A DNA stretch of 6,975 nt from Dethiobacter sp. Lineage in GTDB: Bacteria; Bacillota_D; Dethiobacteria; Dethiobacterales; Dethiobacteraceae. The DNA is taken from NCBI GenBank assembly GCA_018333395.1, contig JAGXSQ010000105.1, forward strand, positions 1 to 6,975, given 5' to 3'. Both the position numbers and the translations under genes were made by a program. The stretch's first letter is position 1; every line of letters begins with the position of its first letter. Positions 1 to 6,705 of the stretch are shown in pieces. The notes below the pieces were generated by a model, which was given only the letters and a program-made list of their open reading frames with translations, searched no databases and was not told where the DNA came from.

Positions 1-5
1 CATCA

Positions 6-164
6 TCATATTACCAAGTGAAAATGAATAATATTTTGTTGCTGCACAGGCAAATCAAACAATGCTTGATACAGTAGAGCCATTTGCGTTGCACCCGCTG
101 TGCAACTTAAGGGTTCTTTCAATAGTGCGGGCTTACTGCCTGCCTGAAGTAATAATGTTCCAGG
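6..164 (-). pseudogene. Possible pyrroline-5-carboxylate reductase (ProC)-like C-terminal remnant
   Basis: Read on the minus strand this stretch is open for about 52 codons. It begins GTLLLQAGSKPALLKEPL and continues SCTAGATQMALL. The spacing of G-T, LL, G, P, LK and the S-x-x-G-x-T block resembles the C-terminal dimerisation domain of ProC, the NADPH-dependent last enzyme of proline synthesis, where the consensus is roughly G-x-A-x-x-L-x-x-x-G-x-x-P-x-x-L-K followed by SPGGTT. Similarity fades after the GAT motif, and the frame is blocked upstream by a stop at 165-167. Just upstream, another frame (195 down to 160) reads LPALVITW and could be the preceding segment across a frameshift. No start codon, ribosome site or NAD-binding N-terminus is present. 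The resemblance is from memory of the family, so chance similarity remains a real alternative. Confidence 0.3.
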
Positions 165-262
165 TTATTACGAGTGCAGGCAAGGTGTCTGCGCAATGAT
201 GAAAACCACAATTCTACAGTTTCTTTGTGGGGTAGATATAGTTTACTGCCTCTTAGAAAGCC

Positions 263-514
263 TTGCAAATCGGGCCTCTTCCAAGAACGCAAACGGCTCT
301 AGTAAAAGGGTGTAACGGCCCCCTAATTTACCGGGCAAAGTTAAGCTTAATCACATTGTATCAAATTAAAGGGGATTTGACCACAAAAAAGAAATTCGAA
401 ACACCCAATGGTTGGATGATGATGTGGGTCGAGCATGACGGCACCGATTACTACCTGGTTAGTGCTAAGGGGTTATCCTTTTACCCGAAAAAGGTCCATG
501 CTCGCTGCCGCTAA
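263..514 (+). CDS. Short hypothetical protein, probably lacking its true N-terminus
   Basis: I do not recognise this product. The frame is open for 83 codons from a TTG, but no ribosome binding site precedes that codon. A later TTG at 377-379 has GGGG only two bases upstream, too close to serve it. The C-terminal half looks protein-like: a lysine-rich stretch, then PNGWMMMWVEHDGTDYYLV, then FYPKKVHARCR at the end. There is no signal peptide, membrane segment or known motif. A strong terminator starts 24 bases after the stop, which supports this frame as a real gene end. The first part (263-370) may be non-coding, so this could be the 3' end of a longer gene whose front was lost. Function is unknown. 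Confidence 0.4.
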   Translation: MQIGPLPRTQTALVKGCNGPLIYRAKLSLITLYQIKGDLTTKKKFETPNGWMMMWVEHDGTDYYLVSAKGLSFYPKKVHARCR

Positions 515-537
515 GATTAAACAAATTGTATTAAACT

Positions 538-582
538 GCAGCATGCTTGTGGTAATATATACCTGAAGCATGCTGCTTTTTT
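538..582 (+). terminator. Rho-independent terminator
   Basis: An 11-base perfect stem (GCAGCATGCTT at 538-548 with its complement at 566-576) is followed directly by six T residues (577-582). Inside it, GGTA (551-554) pairs with TACC (560-563) around an ATATA loop, separated from the outer stem by a 2x2 mismatch. The T-run on the plus strand makes it a terminator for rightward transcription, ending the short gene that stops at 514. It isolates the downstream defence operon from read-through. Confidence 0.9.
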
Positions 583-979
583 AACCGACACTTTTCATTG
601 GAATTAGCCGCCATTTTGCGCCGGCTTTAACATTTAGCACCTGCTATTCTATATAAACGTTTGCGGATTGCATAAAAAGCAGAATCCTTTTCACATATTT
701 GCAGGGAATTTGTGGAGGAAAGCAGAAAAAAACAAGTAGTCAATTCCAAAGAAGTGGCCATGACCGACCGAAAGGTTGTTATTGTGTTTTTTTAGGGCTC
801 ATTTAAGACAGTGGGGCTGTTTATCGGATCGGCCGCTATTGTCCCGGCAAGGTTTTCACCTGTAATATTTCTACCTCAGTGACAGGAAGTTTACAGTCCT
901 TCCCGGTCTTTGGTTCCTGGCCCCATATAATGCCTGACATGGGTTAGCCTGATGAAAAATAATGGAAGGTGATAGAGAT
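583..979. other. Gene-poor spacer before the defence operon
   Basis: I see no convincing gene in these roughly 400 bases. A plus-strand frame from GTG 712 to the stop at 793-795 encodes 27 residues (VEESRKKQ...TDRKVVIVFF) without a ribosome site in front. A minus-strand frame from ATG 940 to the stop at 836-838 encodes 34 residues (MSGIIWGQEPKTGKDCK...) with only a weak ribosome site. Either could be a gene scrap. The 5' leader and promoter of the operon beginning at 980 must lie here or farther upstream. No tRNA, direct-repeat array or terminal inverted repeat of an insertion sequence is apparent. Confidence 0.6.
839..868 (+). promoter_or_regulatory. Candidate sigma-A promoter for the operon
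   Basis: TTGTCC (839-844) and TAATAT (863-868) are separated by 18 bases, and a TG lies immediately before the second box. Each box matches the consensus at four of six positions. The predicted transcript would have a leader of about 105 bases before the start codon at 980. It is the best candidate I see in the spacer, but hexamer matches of this quality occur by chance in AT-rich DNA. Confidence 0.3.
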
Positions 980-2293
980 ATGTTAAAGAATGAATATTTA
1001 TGTGACTCTGATGTAAAGCTCTTTATGCGCTGGTTAATTCATTTATGCGACAAAAAGGGTGTATTTACACATCAATGTATAGATCGCCGCAGCGGTGAGA
1101 TGTGGCGGTGTAATTCAATTTATGATGCCTTCTCAAAATACCAATGGTCATTTACATATACAGACCAAAACGGCCAAGTATATAGCGGTAAAGGTTTTGC
1201 GGAAAATGCGTAGCTTTATAGCGTTTGCGAAGCCAATTAAGGTGTGCTTTTTTAGATAAGGATTTAGACCGTTTATGCGGAAGCACTTGTATGATTTTTG
1301 ACTGGGGCGGGGTTCCAGGAAGGAACAATAGCTGGGCGAAAGAAAACCGTAAACATTTATATAGCATTTATCGGCAGGGAATGCTTATGCTTAAACCAGG
1401 AATCGCGAATGATATCGGCCCGTTCCCCGATCGCTTTAATTCTGGCATGACAAAGATTTACTCATTATTGCTAAATGACTTTATGATATATGATAGCCGG
1501 GTAGGTGCGGCAATTGGTTACCTTATTGTCCATTACTGTCAGGAGCGGCAACTCAAAAATACACCAAGCTTGTTAAAGTTCCCTTGGGCTGAGGCAAAAG
1601 AATCAAACCCTGTAAATGCAAAAAACCGCAATCCAAGCTGCGGTAGTTTAAAATTAAATCGAATTACTAATCCTCAACAGCATGCACGCTGGAATTTACG
1701 TGCAAGTTGGCTGCTAAATGAAGTAGCGAAGTCTTCGCAGCTTTTTTCCCAAGAAAAAAATCCTTTGCGTTCATTAGAGGCAGCCTTATTTATGATAGGC
1801 TATGACCTTGGGGGAGATAGCAAACCGAAGGAAGTTTTATGTAAACAGCAAATTGTGAAACAACCTGAAGATTACCCTTTAAAAACACGAGGCAAAGGTT
1901 ATTACTTTCGGGTAGACATAGACAAAAACAGTAATCTGCTGGTCTTTTCCTATCCAGTGAAATCTGATGGGAAGCAAAGATCAGTCGATCGGTTTTCTAT
2001 TTCTGAAATTGAACAAGTTATTGCATATTTAATGCAAAATTTCCAAGGGAGACCGTTTCCTCTTGCCAATGATGTTTCCCTGTTGAAAAAGTATGCAGCA
2101 AAGCCGGGATTAGGAATGGCCCTAATGTCAGTGACCGGAGATGTTACCAAGGCACAGGCAGGCAGCATCTTATCTTGGGCCATATATGGAAGATGTGGGT
2201 GCTTTTGTACTGGTAGCAACATATCCGGCACAATGGAGATTAATTGCATATCCCAATGACTTTAAAGGATTAATATATGCTTACCATGCTTAA
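980..2293 (+). pseudogene. Decayed first gene of the DUF262 operon, unknown function, about 436 residues when repaired
   Basis: The start is ATG 980, with GGAAGGTGAT (964-973) as ribosome site about six bases away; the in-frame ATG at 962 has none. The frame runs about 77 codons to a stop at 1211-1213, then resumes one frame over. There a TAG at 1219-1221 must also be crossed before a long open stretch (1222-2259). The simplest repair is one lost base near 1208-1212 plus a CAG-to-TAG change, giving FAENAVALQRLRSQL across the break. A third lesion is a GGCA duplication at 2157-2164. Removing one copy restores AQAASYLGPYMEDVGAFV and an ending QWRLIAYPNDFKG...YAYHA at 2291-2293. Conserved-looking motifs include IFDWGGVPGRNN, FPDRFNSGMTKIYS, YDSRVGAAIGYL and NPSCG. 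There are no membrane segments. I cannot assign a family. Its place before two DUF262 genes suggests a component of the same defence system. Confidence 0.75.
2157..2164 (+). repeat. Tandem GGCA duplication causing a frameshift
   Basis: GGCA occurs twice in a row within GCACAGGCAGGCAGC. With both copies the reading frame of the decayed gene (980-2293) runs off into SILSWAIYGRCGCF and stops at 2259. With one copy it continues for 43 further codons of well-behaved protein ending at 2293. This fits a slipped-strand duplication. Two units are too few for efficient phase switching. Confidence 0.75.
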
Positions 2294-2341
2294 TGGATAA
2301 ATATCAACACTTGGTGATCCAATAAGCTGATTAGCTAAACT

Positions 2342-2610
2342 GTGAGAAATGATAAGAGCCTTATTTGCGCGGGGTTGGAGATTATTCAGCCGGACGTTGT
2401 TGTCTGCGGGGCTATGTTTGGCTACGCAAAGGAATTGTTTCCGGACTTAGCTATGCAGAAGCCCTTGGAATGGCATAAGGGGAAATGTTACAGGTATGGA
2501 TTGATTATTGCCATCCGTCTGCACGCTTTGCCCGCAACATGACGGATAATACTGCTATTAAACATGTTTAGGAGGAAGCATTCCAAAACATTGGACGAGG
2601 AGAATTATGA
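2342..2610 (+). pseudogene. Remnant of a uracil-DNA-glycosylase-like gene (C-terminal part)
   Basis: One frame reads GLEIIQPDVVVCGAMFGYAK then ELFPD...KGKCY up to about 2491. The next frame continues VWIDYCHPSARFARNMT and AIKHV to a TAG at 2569-2571. Joining them needs one restored base near 2491. Past the TAG the same frame continues EEAFQNIGRGEL to a TGA at 2608-2610, which overlaps the ATG of the next gene as ATGA. The buried strand PDVVVCG followed about 50 residues later by an HPSAR motif resembles the second half of uracil-DNA-glycosylase-fold proteins, whose catalytic loops include an HPS motif. The N-terminal half is absent, since only 48 bases separate it from the preceding gene. It is therefore truncated, frameshifted and carries a nonsense codon. 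The family assignment is tentative; that it is a gene remnant is more certain. Confidence 0.55.
2597..2602 (+). promoter_or_regulatory. Ribosome binding site of the first DUF262 gene
   Basis: GAGGAG lies 4 bases before ATG 2607 and 10 bases before the in-frame ATG at 2613. Either codon could be used, and the longer spacing to the second is about as acceptable as the short spacing to the first. The site lies within the last codons of the decayed upstream gene, consistent with former translational coupling. Confidence 0.7.
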
Positions 2611-4352
2611 AAATGAATTCAATAAAAGCCGATATAAAACTCGAAACTAAGTACGTGGGTTTCGTTCAAGGAAAATTCTATGTTCCGTCATTTCAACGCG
2701 GATATCGATGGGGACATGATGAGGTAACCCGTCTACTTGATGATGTTAATTCCAACGGGACAAAAAACTACTGCCTGCAGCCGGTTGTTGTAAGAAGAAG
2801 AGAGGATTCTTTTGAACTGATCGATGGACAGCAGCGATTAACGACGTTGTTTCTTATCTATAAGTATATGAACATTTCTAGCTCCGGCTTCTTAGACGAG
2901 CCAAAATTTTCTTTAGTTTATGAAACAAGAGAAAAATCAGAAGAATTCCTTGCATCCATTGACCGATCAAAAAAGGAAGAAAACATAGATTATTGGTTTA
3001 TATGCGATGCCTATGAGACGATTGAGAAGTGGTTTGCCAACAAGGATAAGAAATCAACGCTGACCAACATCAACAAGTATTTCGATGAAAATGTCAAAAT
3101 AATCTGGTATGAGGTGGATAAGTCTGAAGATGCCATAGCACTGTTTACGCGTCTCAATATTGGGAAAATACCACTGACGAGCGCAGAACTAGTAAAGGCA
3201 ATGTTCCTGAATCGTGATAATAATTCCGATATGGATCGGGAGAAGCAGGAAGAGATTTCTCTCCAGTGGGACAACATTGAGAAGGAGTTGCATAACAACT
3301 CTTTATGGTATTTTCTTACCAATCGCTCAAATGCAAAATATCAAACACGTATTGACTTGATCTTAGATTTGATTTCTGGCAAACAAGCGGATAACAAAGA
3401 AAAATACTACACATTTTTCTATTTTGATGACTTGAAACAAAAGGAGAATCTAAATGAGATATGGAAAGAAATCCAGCATACATTTTTAATTCTCAAAGAC
3501 TGGTTTGAAGATCACGAGCTCTACCACAAAACCGGCTATTTGATTGCTTCAAATACTAAATCGCTGCAGGATATTTTTGCATTATCCAAACGCGAAATAG
3601 ACGGAAGAGGCATAACAAAAAATCGGTTCAAATCAGAATTAGACGCATACATCAAGAAAAGCATTGCCATATCCACCAATTATTCTGAACTAAGCTATGA
3701 GAAAACTACGGATTATACAAAAATCAGCAAGTTGTTGCTTCTATTCAATGTTGAATCTGTTCGGCAAAACGGCGAGCAGACTCATTGGTTTCCGTTTGAG
3801 AAATTCAAGTTTCAAAAAGCGAGCAAAGTCTCCTGGAGCTTGGAGCATATACATGCGCAACAGTCTGAAGGTATGCAAAAGCAAGATGATTGGAAAGAAT
3901 GGTTAAGATTGCATCTTACTTCTATTATGTCCCTAGACAACGGGAACGACGAACTGATCGAGGAAATGAAAAACGCCTGTGCTAAGGAGCGTCTGGAACG
4001 TCAGGAATTTGAAGACATCCAGCAAAAGGTAATACAAAAATTATCAGCACAGGGCAACACTGAATATATGCATTCTATTGCAAATTTGGCTTTGCTTAAT
4101 ATGAGTGATAACGCGGCTCTTAATAATTCCACATTTGATGTTAAGCGAAATGCAATTATAGAAATGGACAAAAAGGGTCAATTTATCCCGTTTTGCACGA
4201 AGATGGTTTTCTTGAAATACTATACGTCATCTGAAAGCAATCAGCTGCATTTCTGGGGACAGCGAGACCGAATCGCATACATAAAGGCGATCAACAGTAC
4301 ACTTAAAAATTACCTGGCCGAAGAAATTTCAATTGAAAAGGAGGCTGAATAG
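2607..4352 (+). CDS. DUF262-DUF1524 protein (GmrSD-type nucleotide-dependent HNH nuclease)
   Basis: This intact 581-residue protein has the fused architecture seen in GmrSD, BrxU and SspE, cytoplasmic anti-phage enzymes that couple NTP hydrolysis to DNA cleavage, often of modified DNA. The DUF262 domain starts with VPSFQRGYRW (26-35). It carries the ParB-like catalytic motif IDGQQRLTT (72-80) and the helical segment LFTRLNIGKIPLTSAELVKA (179-198). The C-terminal DUF1524 HNH nuclease is marked by WSLEHIHAQQ (410-419), with H414 the likely catalytic histidine, and by the second block ANLALLNMSDNAALNN through VKR (492-514). The usual GNL is ANL here. It follows the decayed uracil-glycosylase-like gene with an ATGA overlap and precedes the second DUF262 gene by one base. 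Substrate and target modification cannot be read from sequence. Family assignment is firm; the defence role is inferred from the family. Confidence 0.9.
   Translation: MKMNSIKADIKLETKYVGFVQGKFYVPSFQRGYRWGHDEVTRLLDDVNSNGTKNYCLQPVVVRRREDSFELIDGQQRLTTLFLIYKYMNISSSGFLDEPKFSLVYETREKSEEFLASIDRSKKEENIDYWFICDAYETIEKWFANKDKKSTLTNINKYFDENVKIIWYEVDKSEDAIALFTRLNIGKIPLTSAELVKAMFLNRDNNSDMDREKQEEISLQWDNIEKELHNNSLWYFLTNRSNAKYQTRIDLILDLISGKQADNKEKYYTFFYFDDLKQKENLNEIWKEIQHTFLILKDWFEDHELYHKTGYLIASNTKSLQDIFALSKREIDGRGITKNRFKSELDAYIKKSIAISTNYSELSYEKTTDYTKISKLLLLFNVESVRQNGEQTHWFPFEKFKFQKASKVSWSLEHIHAQQSEGMQKQDDWKEWLRLHLTSIMSLDNGNDELIEEMKNACAKERLERQEFEDIQQKVIQKLSAQGNTEYMHSIANLALLNMSDNAALNNSTFDVKRNAIIEMDKKGQFIPFCTKMVFLKYYTSSESNQLHFWGQRDRIAYIKAINSTLKNYLAEEISIEKEAE
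4338..4344 (+). promoter_or_regulatory. Ribosome binding site that sets the TTG start of the second DUF262 gene
   Basis: AAGGAGG is a near-perfect anti-16S match placed 9 bases before TTG 4354. It lies inside the last codons of the upstream gene. It excludes the in-frame TTG at 4333, which would precede this site and overlap the upstream gene, and it supports coupled translation of the two proteins. Confidence 0.85.
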
Positions 4353-4353
4353 T

Positions 4354-6528
4354 TTGGGAACCTCTCTTAATACCTTTATCGAAATATTTAATACCGGTTT
4401 TGAAGTTGACGAAGAAACCGTTCAGCTAAAAAAGATAGCAATCCCAATTATACAGCGCGACTATGCCCAAGGCCGCATAGATGCAGAAATTAATCGTATT
4501 CGGGCACGTTTTCTAAACTCTTTATACCAAGCCATAATGGCTGATTCAGTTACCTTGGATTTCGTTTACGGAGACATCAATACAAATGGCGTTATGACAC
4601 CGTTGGATGGCCAGCAGCGCCTTACAGCACTCTTTCTTCTCCATTGGTACGCTGCTAAGAAAGAAAATATAGACGCTGCAGAGCATCAATTCTTGGGAAA
4701 CTTCAGTTATGAGACACGATACAGCGCACGTGATTTCTGCTCTTTTCTAATCAGGTTTAACCCCTCATTTATAAAAAAGCTGTCAGAAGAAATCGTTGAT
4801 CAGGCATGGTTTCCGCTCGATTGGAAAAAAGATCCGACAATCAGTTCAATGCTGGTGATGCTTGATGCGATTCATGATGAATTCGCGAAAACACAGGGAA
4901 TTTGGGCAAGGCTGAAGGAAAAGGCAATAACCTTCTACTTTCTTCCCATCAAAGATATGGGACTCACCGATGAATTGTATATCAAAATGAATTCGCGTGG
5001 AAAGCCGCTAACGCAATTTGAGCACTTTAAAGCCGAATTGGAACGTGAACTGCGTAAGATCGATGAACCTACGGCAAAACGTATCATCAAGAAGATCGAT
5101 CTTGATTGGACTTATTTGCTCTGGCAGTATCGCGGCGACGATAATGTGATTGATGATGAGTTCCTGCGTTACTTCAGGTTCATTTGTGACATCATTTGTT
5201 ACCAGAACGGCGGGACAACTCAAGGCAAGAGCAATGATGAATTTGACCTCTTGAAAGAATATTTTTCTGGTCAAAATGAAAATGTTATGGCTAATATCCA
5301 AACGCTAGAAGACTATTTCGATTGTTGGTGCTGTCTTCAGGGCGATAACACTCCGGACAAATTTTTGGAACGATTTATTTCACACGAACATCAAGCTGGA
5401 AAAATTAAAGTTGAAAAAAGGTACGGAATTAACATTTTCAAAGACTGCGTGCGTAATTATGCTGATATATCTGGCAATAGTAACAGGCTGTTCCCGTTGA
5501 ATAGGATTGTCCTTATATATGCTGTTATCTCTTACCTATTAAACAAGGACACCGTAACCGATAAGGAATTCTCAAGAAGACTTAGAATCGTATGCAACTT
5601 AATCCAAAACTCCGAAGATGAGATCAGCGATAGTGAGCTCAGAACAAGCGGCAATAGAATGCCAGCAATTTTAAAGCAAGTTAATGACATTATTAAAACT
5701 GGCACAATCGATGACACCATAGAAAAAAACCTAAACTTGAGTCAATTGGCTGAAGAAACATTAAAGATTACATGGGTCGAAAATAATCCGGATAAGGCGG
5801 AAGCGTTATTTGAATTAGAGGACCATGATTTGCTTCAAGGTCAGATCAGCATTATTGGCTTAGATCACCCTGAATACTTCCTGCGTTTCCAATCGTTGTT
5901 CTCCTGCAATTGGGACCTAGTTGATTGCGCGCTTATGTCCATCGGGAATTACGGGCAAAAAGAGAAAAATGGATGGAGATATCAATTGGGTTCGAAAAAG
6001 AACATGAAGGCTTGGCGAAATCTGTTTCACAAAAGCGGTAATGACGGGTTTGAAAGAACAAAGGATGTCCTCGTGGAGTTGTTGTCTCGCGCTGATTCGT
6101 TTACCGACGAACTTTTGTCCGGCATCCTCAACACCTATATCAACGATTGCGAAACCAACAATAACTATGAGTGGCGATATTACTATATTAAGTATGACCT
6201 TTTCAGACCGGGAAGCTTTGGAAAATATTACTGGAACGATTTTGAGAAGCGGCCATACGAGTTTTCCGTTATGTCAACAGAGTCAAAGATTTCTGAAAAC
6301 ACATATCAGCCGTTTTTAAAGGCGGTTTACAGCAATAATCTGTCAAAAGACCATTATGGGCAACGCGCCATTGATGGTGATAATTATATTATTTGCGCGA
6401 ACTCTGCCTATGTTGTTAAAAGCACTGCTACAAATGCGGAAGTCAAAAGAATAGTAATCGCACAAAACGATAATAGCATTGACACGGAAGATAGAATTAA
6501 AAAATTTCAATTACTCTTGGAACAGTGA
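4354..6528 (+). CDS. Second DUF262 protein, without DUF1524 nuclease domain
   Basis: This is an intact 724-residue protein started by TTG. It begins one base after the stop of the DUF262-DUF1524 gene, so the two are almost certainly co-translated. The DUF262 domain has the variant N-terminal motif IPIIQRDYAQGR (30-41), the catalytic-type motif LDGQQRLTA (84-92) and YIKMNSRGKPLTQFEHFKA (209-227). In many such proteins this last region reads N-S-R/T-G-x-x-L-x-x-x-E. I find no EHI nuclease motif and no DUF1524 end block. The remaining 500 residues are helical-looking, with no membrane segments, and end in a short beta-rich tail around NYIICANSAYVV. It is likely a nucleotide-hydrolysing or sensing partner of the upstream nuclease. 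Family membership is well supported by motifs. The partner role is inferred from adjacency and complementary domain content. Confidence 0.85.
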   Translation: MGTSLNTFIEIFNTGFEVDEETVQLKKIAIPIIQRDYAQGRIDAEINRIRARFLNSLYQAIMADSVTLDFVYGDINTNGVMTPLDGQQRLTALFLLHWYAAKKENIDAAEHQFLGNFSYETRYSARDFCSFLIRFNPSFIKKLSEEIVDQAWFPLDWKKDPTISSMLVMLDAIHDEFAKTQGIWARLKEKAITFYFLPIKDMGLTDELYIKMNSRGKPLTQFEHFKAELERELRKIDEPTAKRIIKKIDLDWTYLLWQYRGDDNVIDDEFLRYFRFICDIICYQNGGTTQGKSNDEFDLLKEYFSGQNENVMANIQTLEDYFDCWCCLQGDNTPDKFLERFISHEHQAGKIKVEKRYGINIFKDCVRNYADISGNSNRLFPLNRIVLIYAVISYLLNKDTVTDKEFSRRLRIVCNLIQNSEDEISDSELRTSGNRMPAILKQVNDIIKTGTIDDTIEKNLNLSQLAEETLKITWVENNPDKAEALFELEDHDLLQGQISIIGLDHPEYFLRFQSLFSCNWDLVDCALMSIGNYGQKEKNGWRYQLGSKKNMKAWRNLFHKSGNDGFERTKDVLVELLSRADSFTDELLSGILNTYINDCETNNNYEWRYYYIKYDLFRPGSFGKYYWNDFEKRPYEFSVMSTESKISENTYQPFLKAVYSNNLSKDHYGQRAIDGDNYIICANSAYVVKSTATNAEVKRIVIAQNDNSIDTEDRIKKFQLLLEQ

Positions 6529-6587
6529 AATCTAAAATAACCACGAAGTATGGCCATTTAATTATATGGCTGGAGGAGGAAAAGAAG

Positions 6588-6668
6588 ATGATTACAGACA
6601 AACAGTTTGATGACGCACTGTTTTTGCTAACCCATAATGCCCTGGAAAACCAAAATTCGCGTACGTGA
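6588..6668 (+). pseudogene. 5' stub of a truncated operon gene
   Basis: A textbook ribosome site (GGAGGAGGA, 6572-6580) lies about eight bases before ATG 6588, 59 bases after the second DUF262 gene. The frame encodes MITDKQFDDALFLLTHNALE and then NQNSRT before a stop. It starts like a real helical protein but ends after 26 codons, exactly where base composition changes, so I read it as the front of a fifth operon gene whose remainder was removed. I cannot name it. A genuine 26-residue peptide is possible but less likely. Confidence 0.5.
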
Positions 6669-6687
6669 TTATCGTTGTGTTTTCCAT
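6592..6687 (-). pseudogene. Stub of a leftward gene from the right-hand element
   Basis: On the minus strand, GGGGAG lies four bases upstream of ATG (6687-6685), and the frame reads MENTTIITYANF before passing into sequence that is the complement of the truncated plus-strand stub. It stops at 6592-6594 after 31 codons. Only about the first 12 codons, with the ribosome site, look genuine; the rest is antisense to the other stub. I read it as a second gene cut at the same junction. The product is unknown. Confidence 0.4.
6640..6665. other. Inferred junction between defence operon and right-hand element
   Basis: Two convergent reading frames, each with its own ribosome site, lose coherence here: the plus-strand one started at 6588 and the minus-strand one started at 6687. 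To the left the DNA is AT-rich operon sequence; to the right it becomes GC-rich and hairpin-rich with genes pointing left. No duplicated target site or terminal inverted repeat can be recognised from one end only. The exact breakpoint is uncertain by about 15 bases. Confidence 0.4.
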
Positions 6688-6705
6688 ATTGCTCCCCATT
6701 ATAAC

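Noticed and set aside
196..315. A 39-codon plus-strand frame starting with ATGATG and encoding MMKTTILQFLCGVDIVYCLL
   Set aside because: No ribosome binding site precedes it, it ends inside the next ORF, and the sequence resembles nothing known. The hydrophobic start alone is not enough.
836..940. Minus-strand 34-residue ORF MSGIIWGQEPKTGKDCK...
   Set aside because: Only a weak ribosome site and no recognisable family. It is mentioned under the spacer but not called a gene.
1152..1367. Minus-strand frame of 71 codons
   Set aside because: It lies entirely opposite the decayed gene at 980-2293, has no ribosome site, and is explained as an antisense shadow.
2157..2164. GGCA repeat as a phase-variation switch
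   Set aside because: Only two repeat units are present, and the gene carries other lesions, so switching at this site could not restore function.
1950..2249. Minus-strand frame of 99 codons
   Set aside because: Antisense to the well-supported coding frame of the decayed gene, with no independent start signal.
3011..3322. Minus-strand frame of 103 codons
   Set aside because: Antisense to the middle of the DUF262-DUF1524 gene, including its conserved RLNIGKIPLTSAEL segment.
3697..3906. Plus-strand frame of 69 codons in another frame
   Set aside because: It overlaps the region encoding the EHI nuclease motif, and its own translation is rich in Ser, Lys and Arg without any motif.
6041..6319. 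Plus-strand frame of 92 codons within the second DUF262 gene
   Set aside because: Out-of-frame shadow without a ribosome site; the main frame is continuous here.
6552..6571. Hairpin GGCCAT/ATGGCT after the second DUF262 gene as an operon terminator
   Set aside because: The stem is short with a wobble pair, no T-run follows, and it runs straight into the ribosome site for the next ORF.
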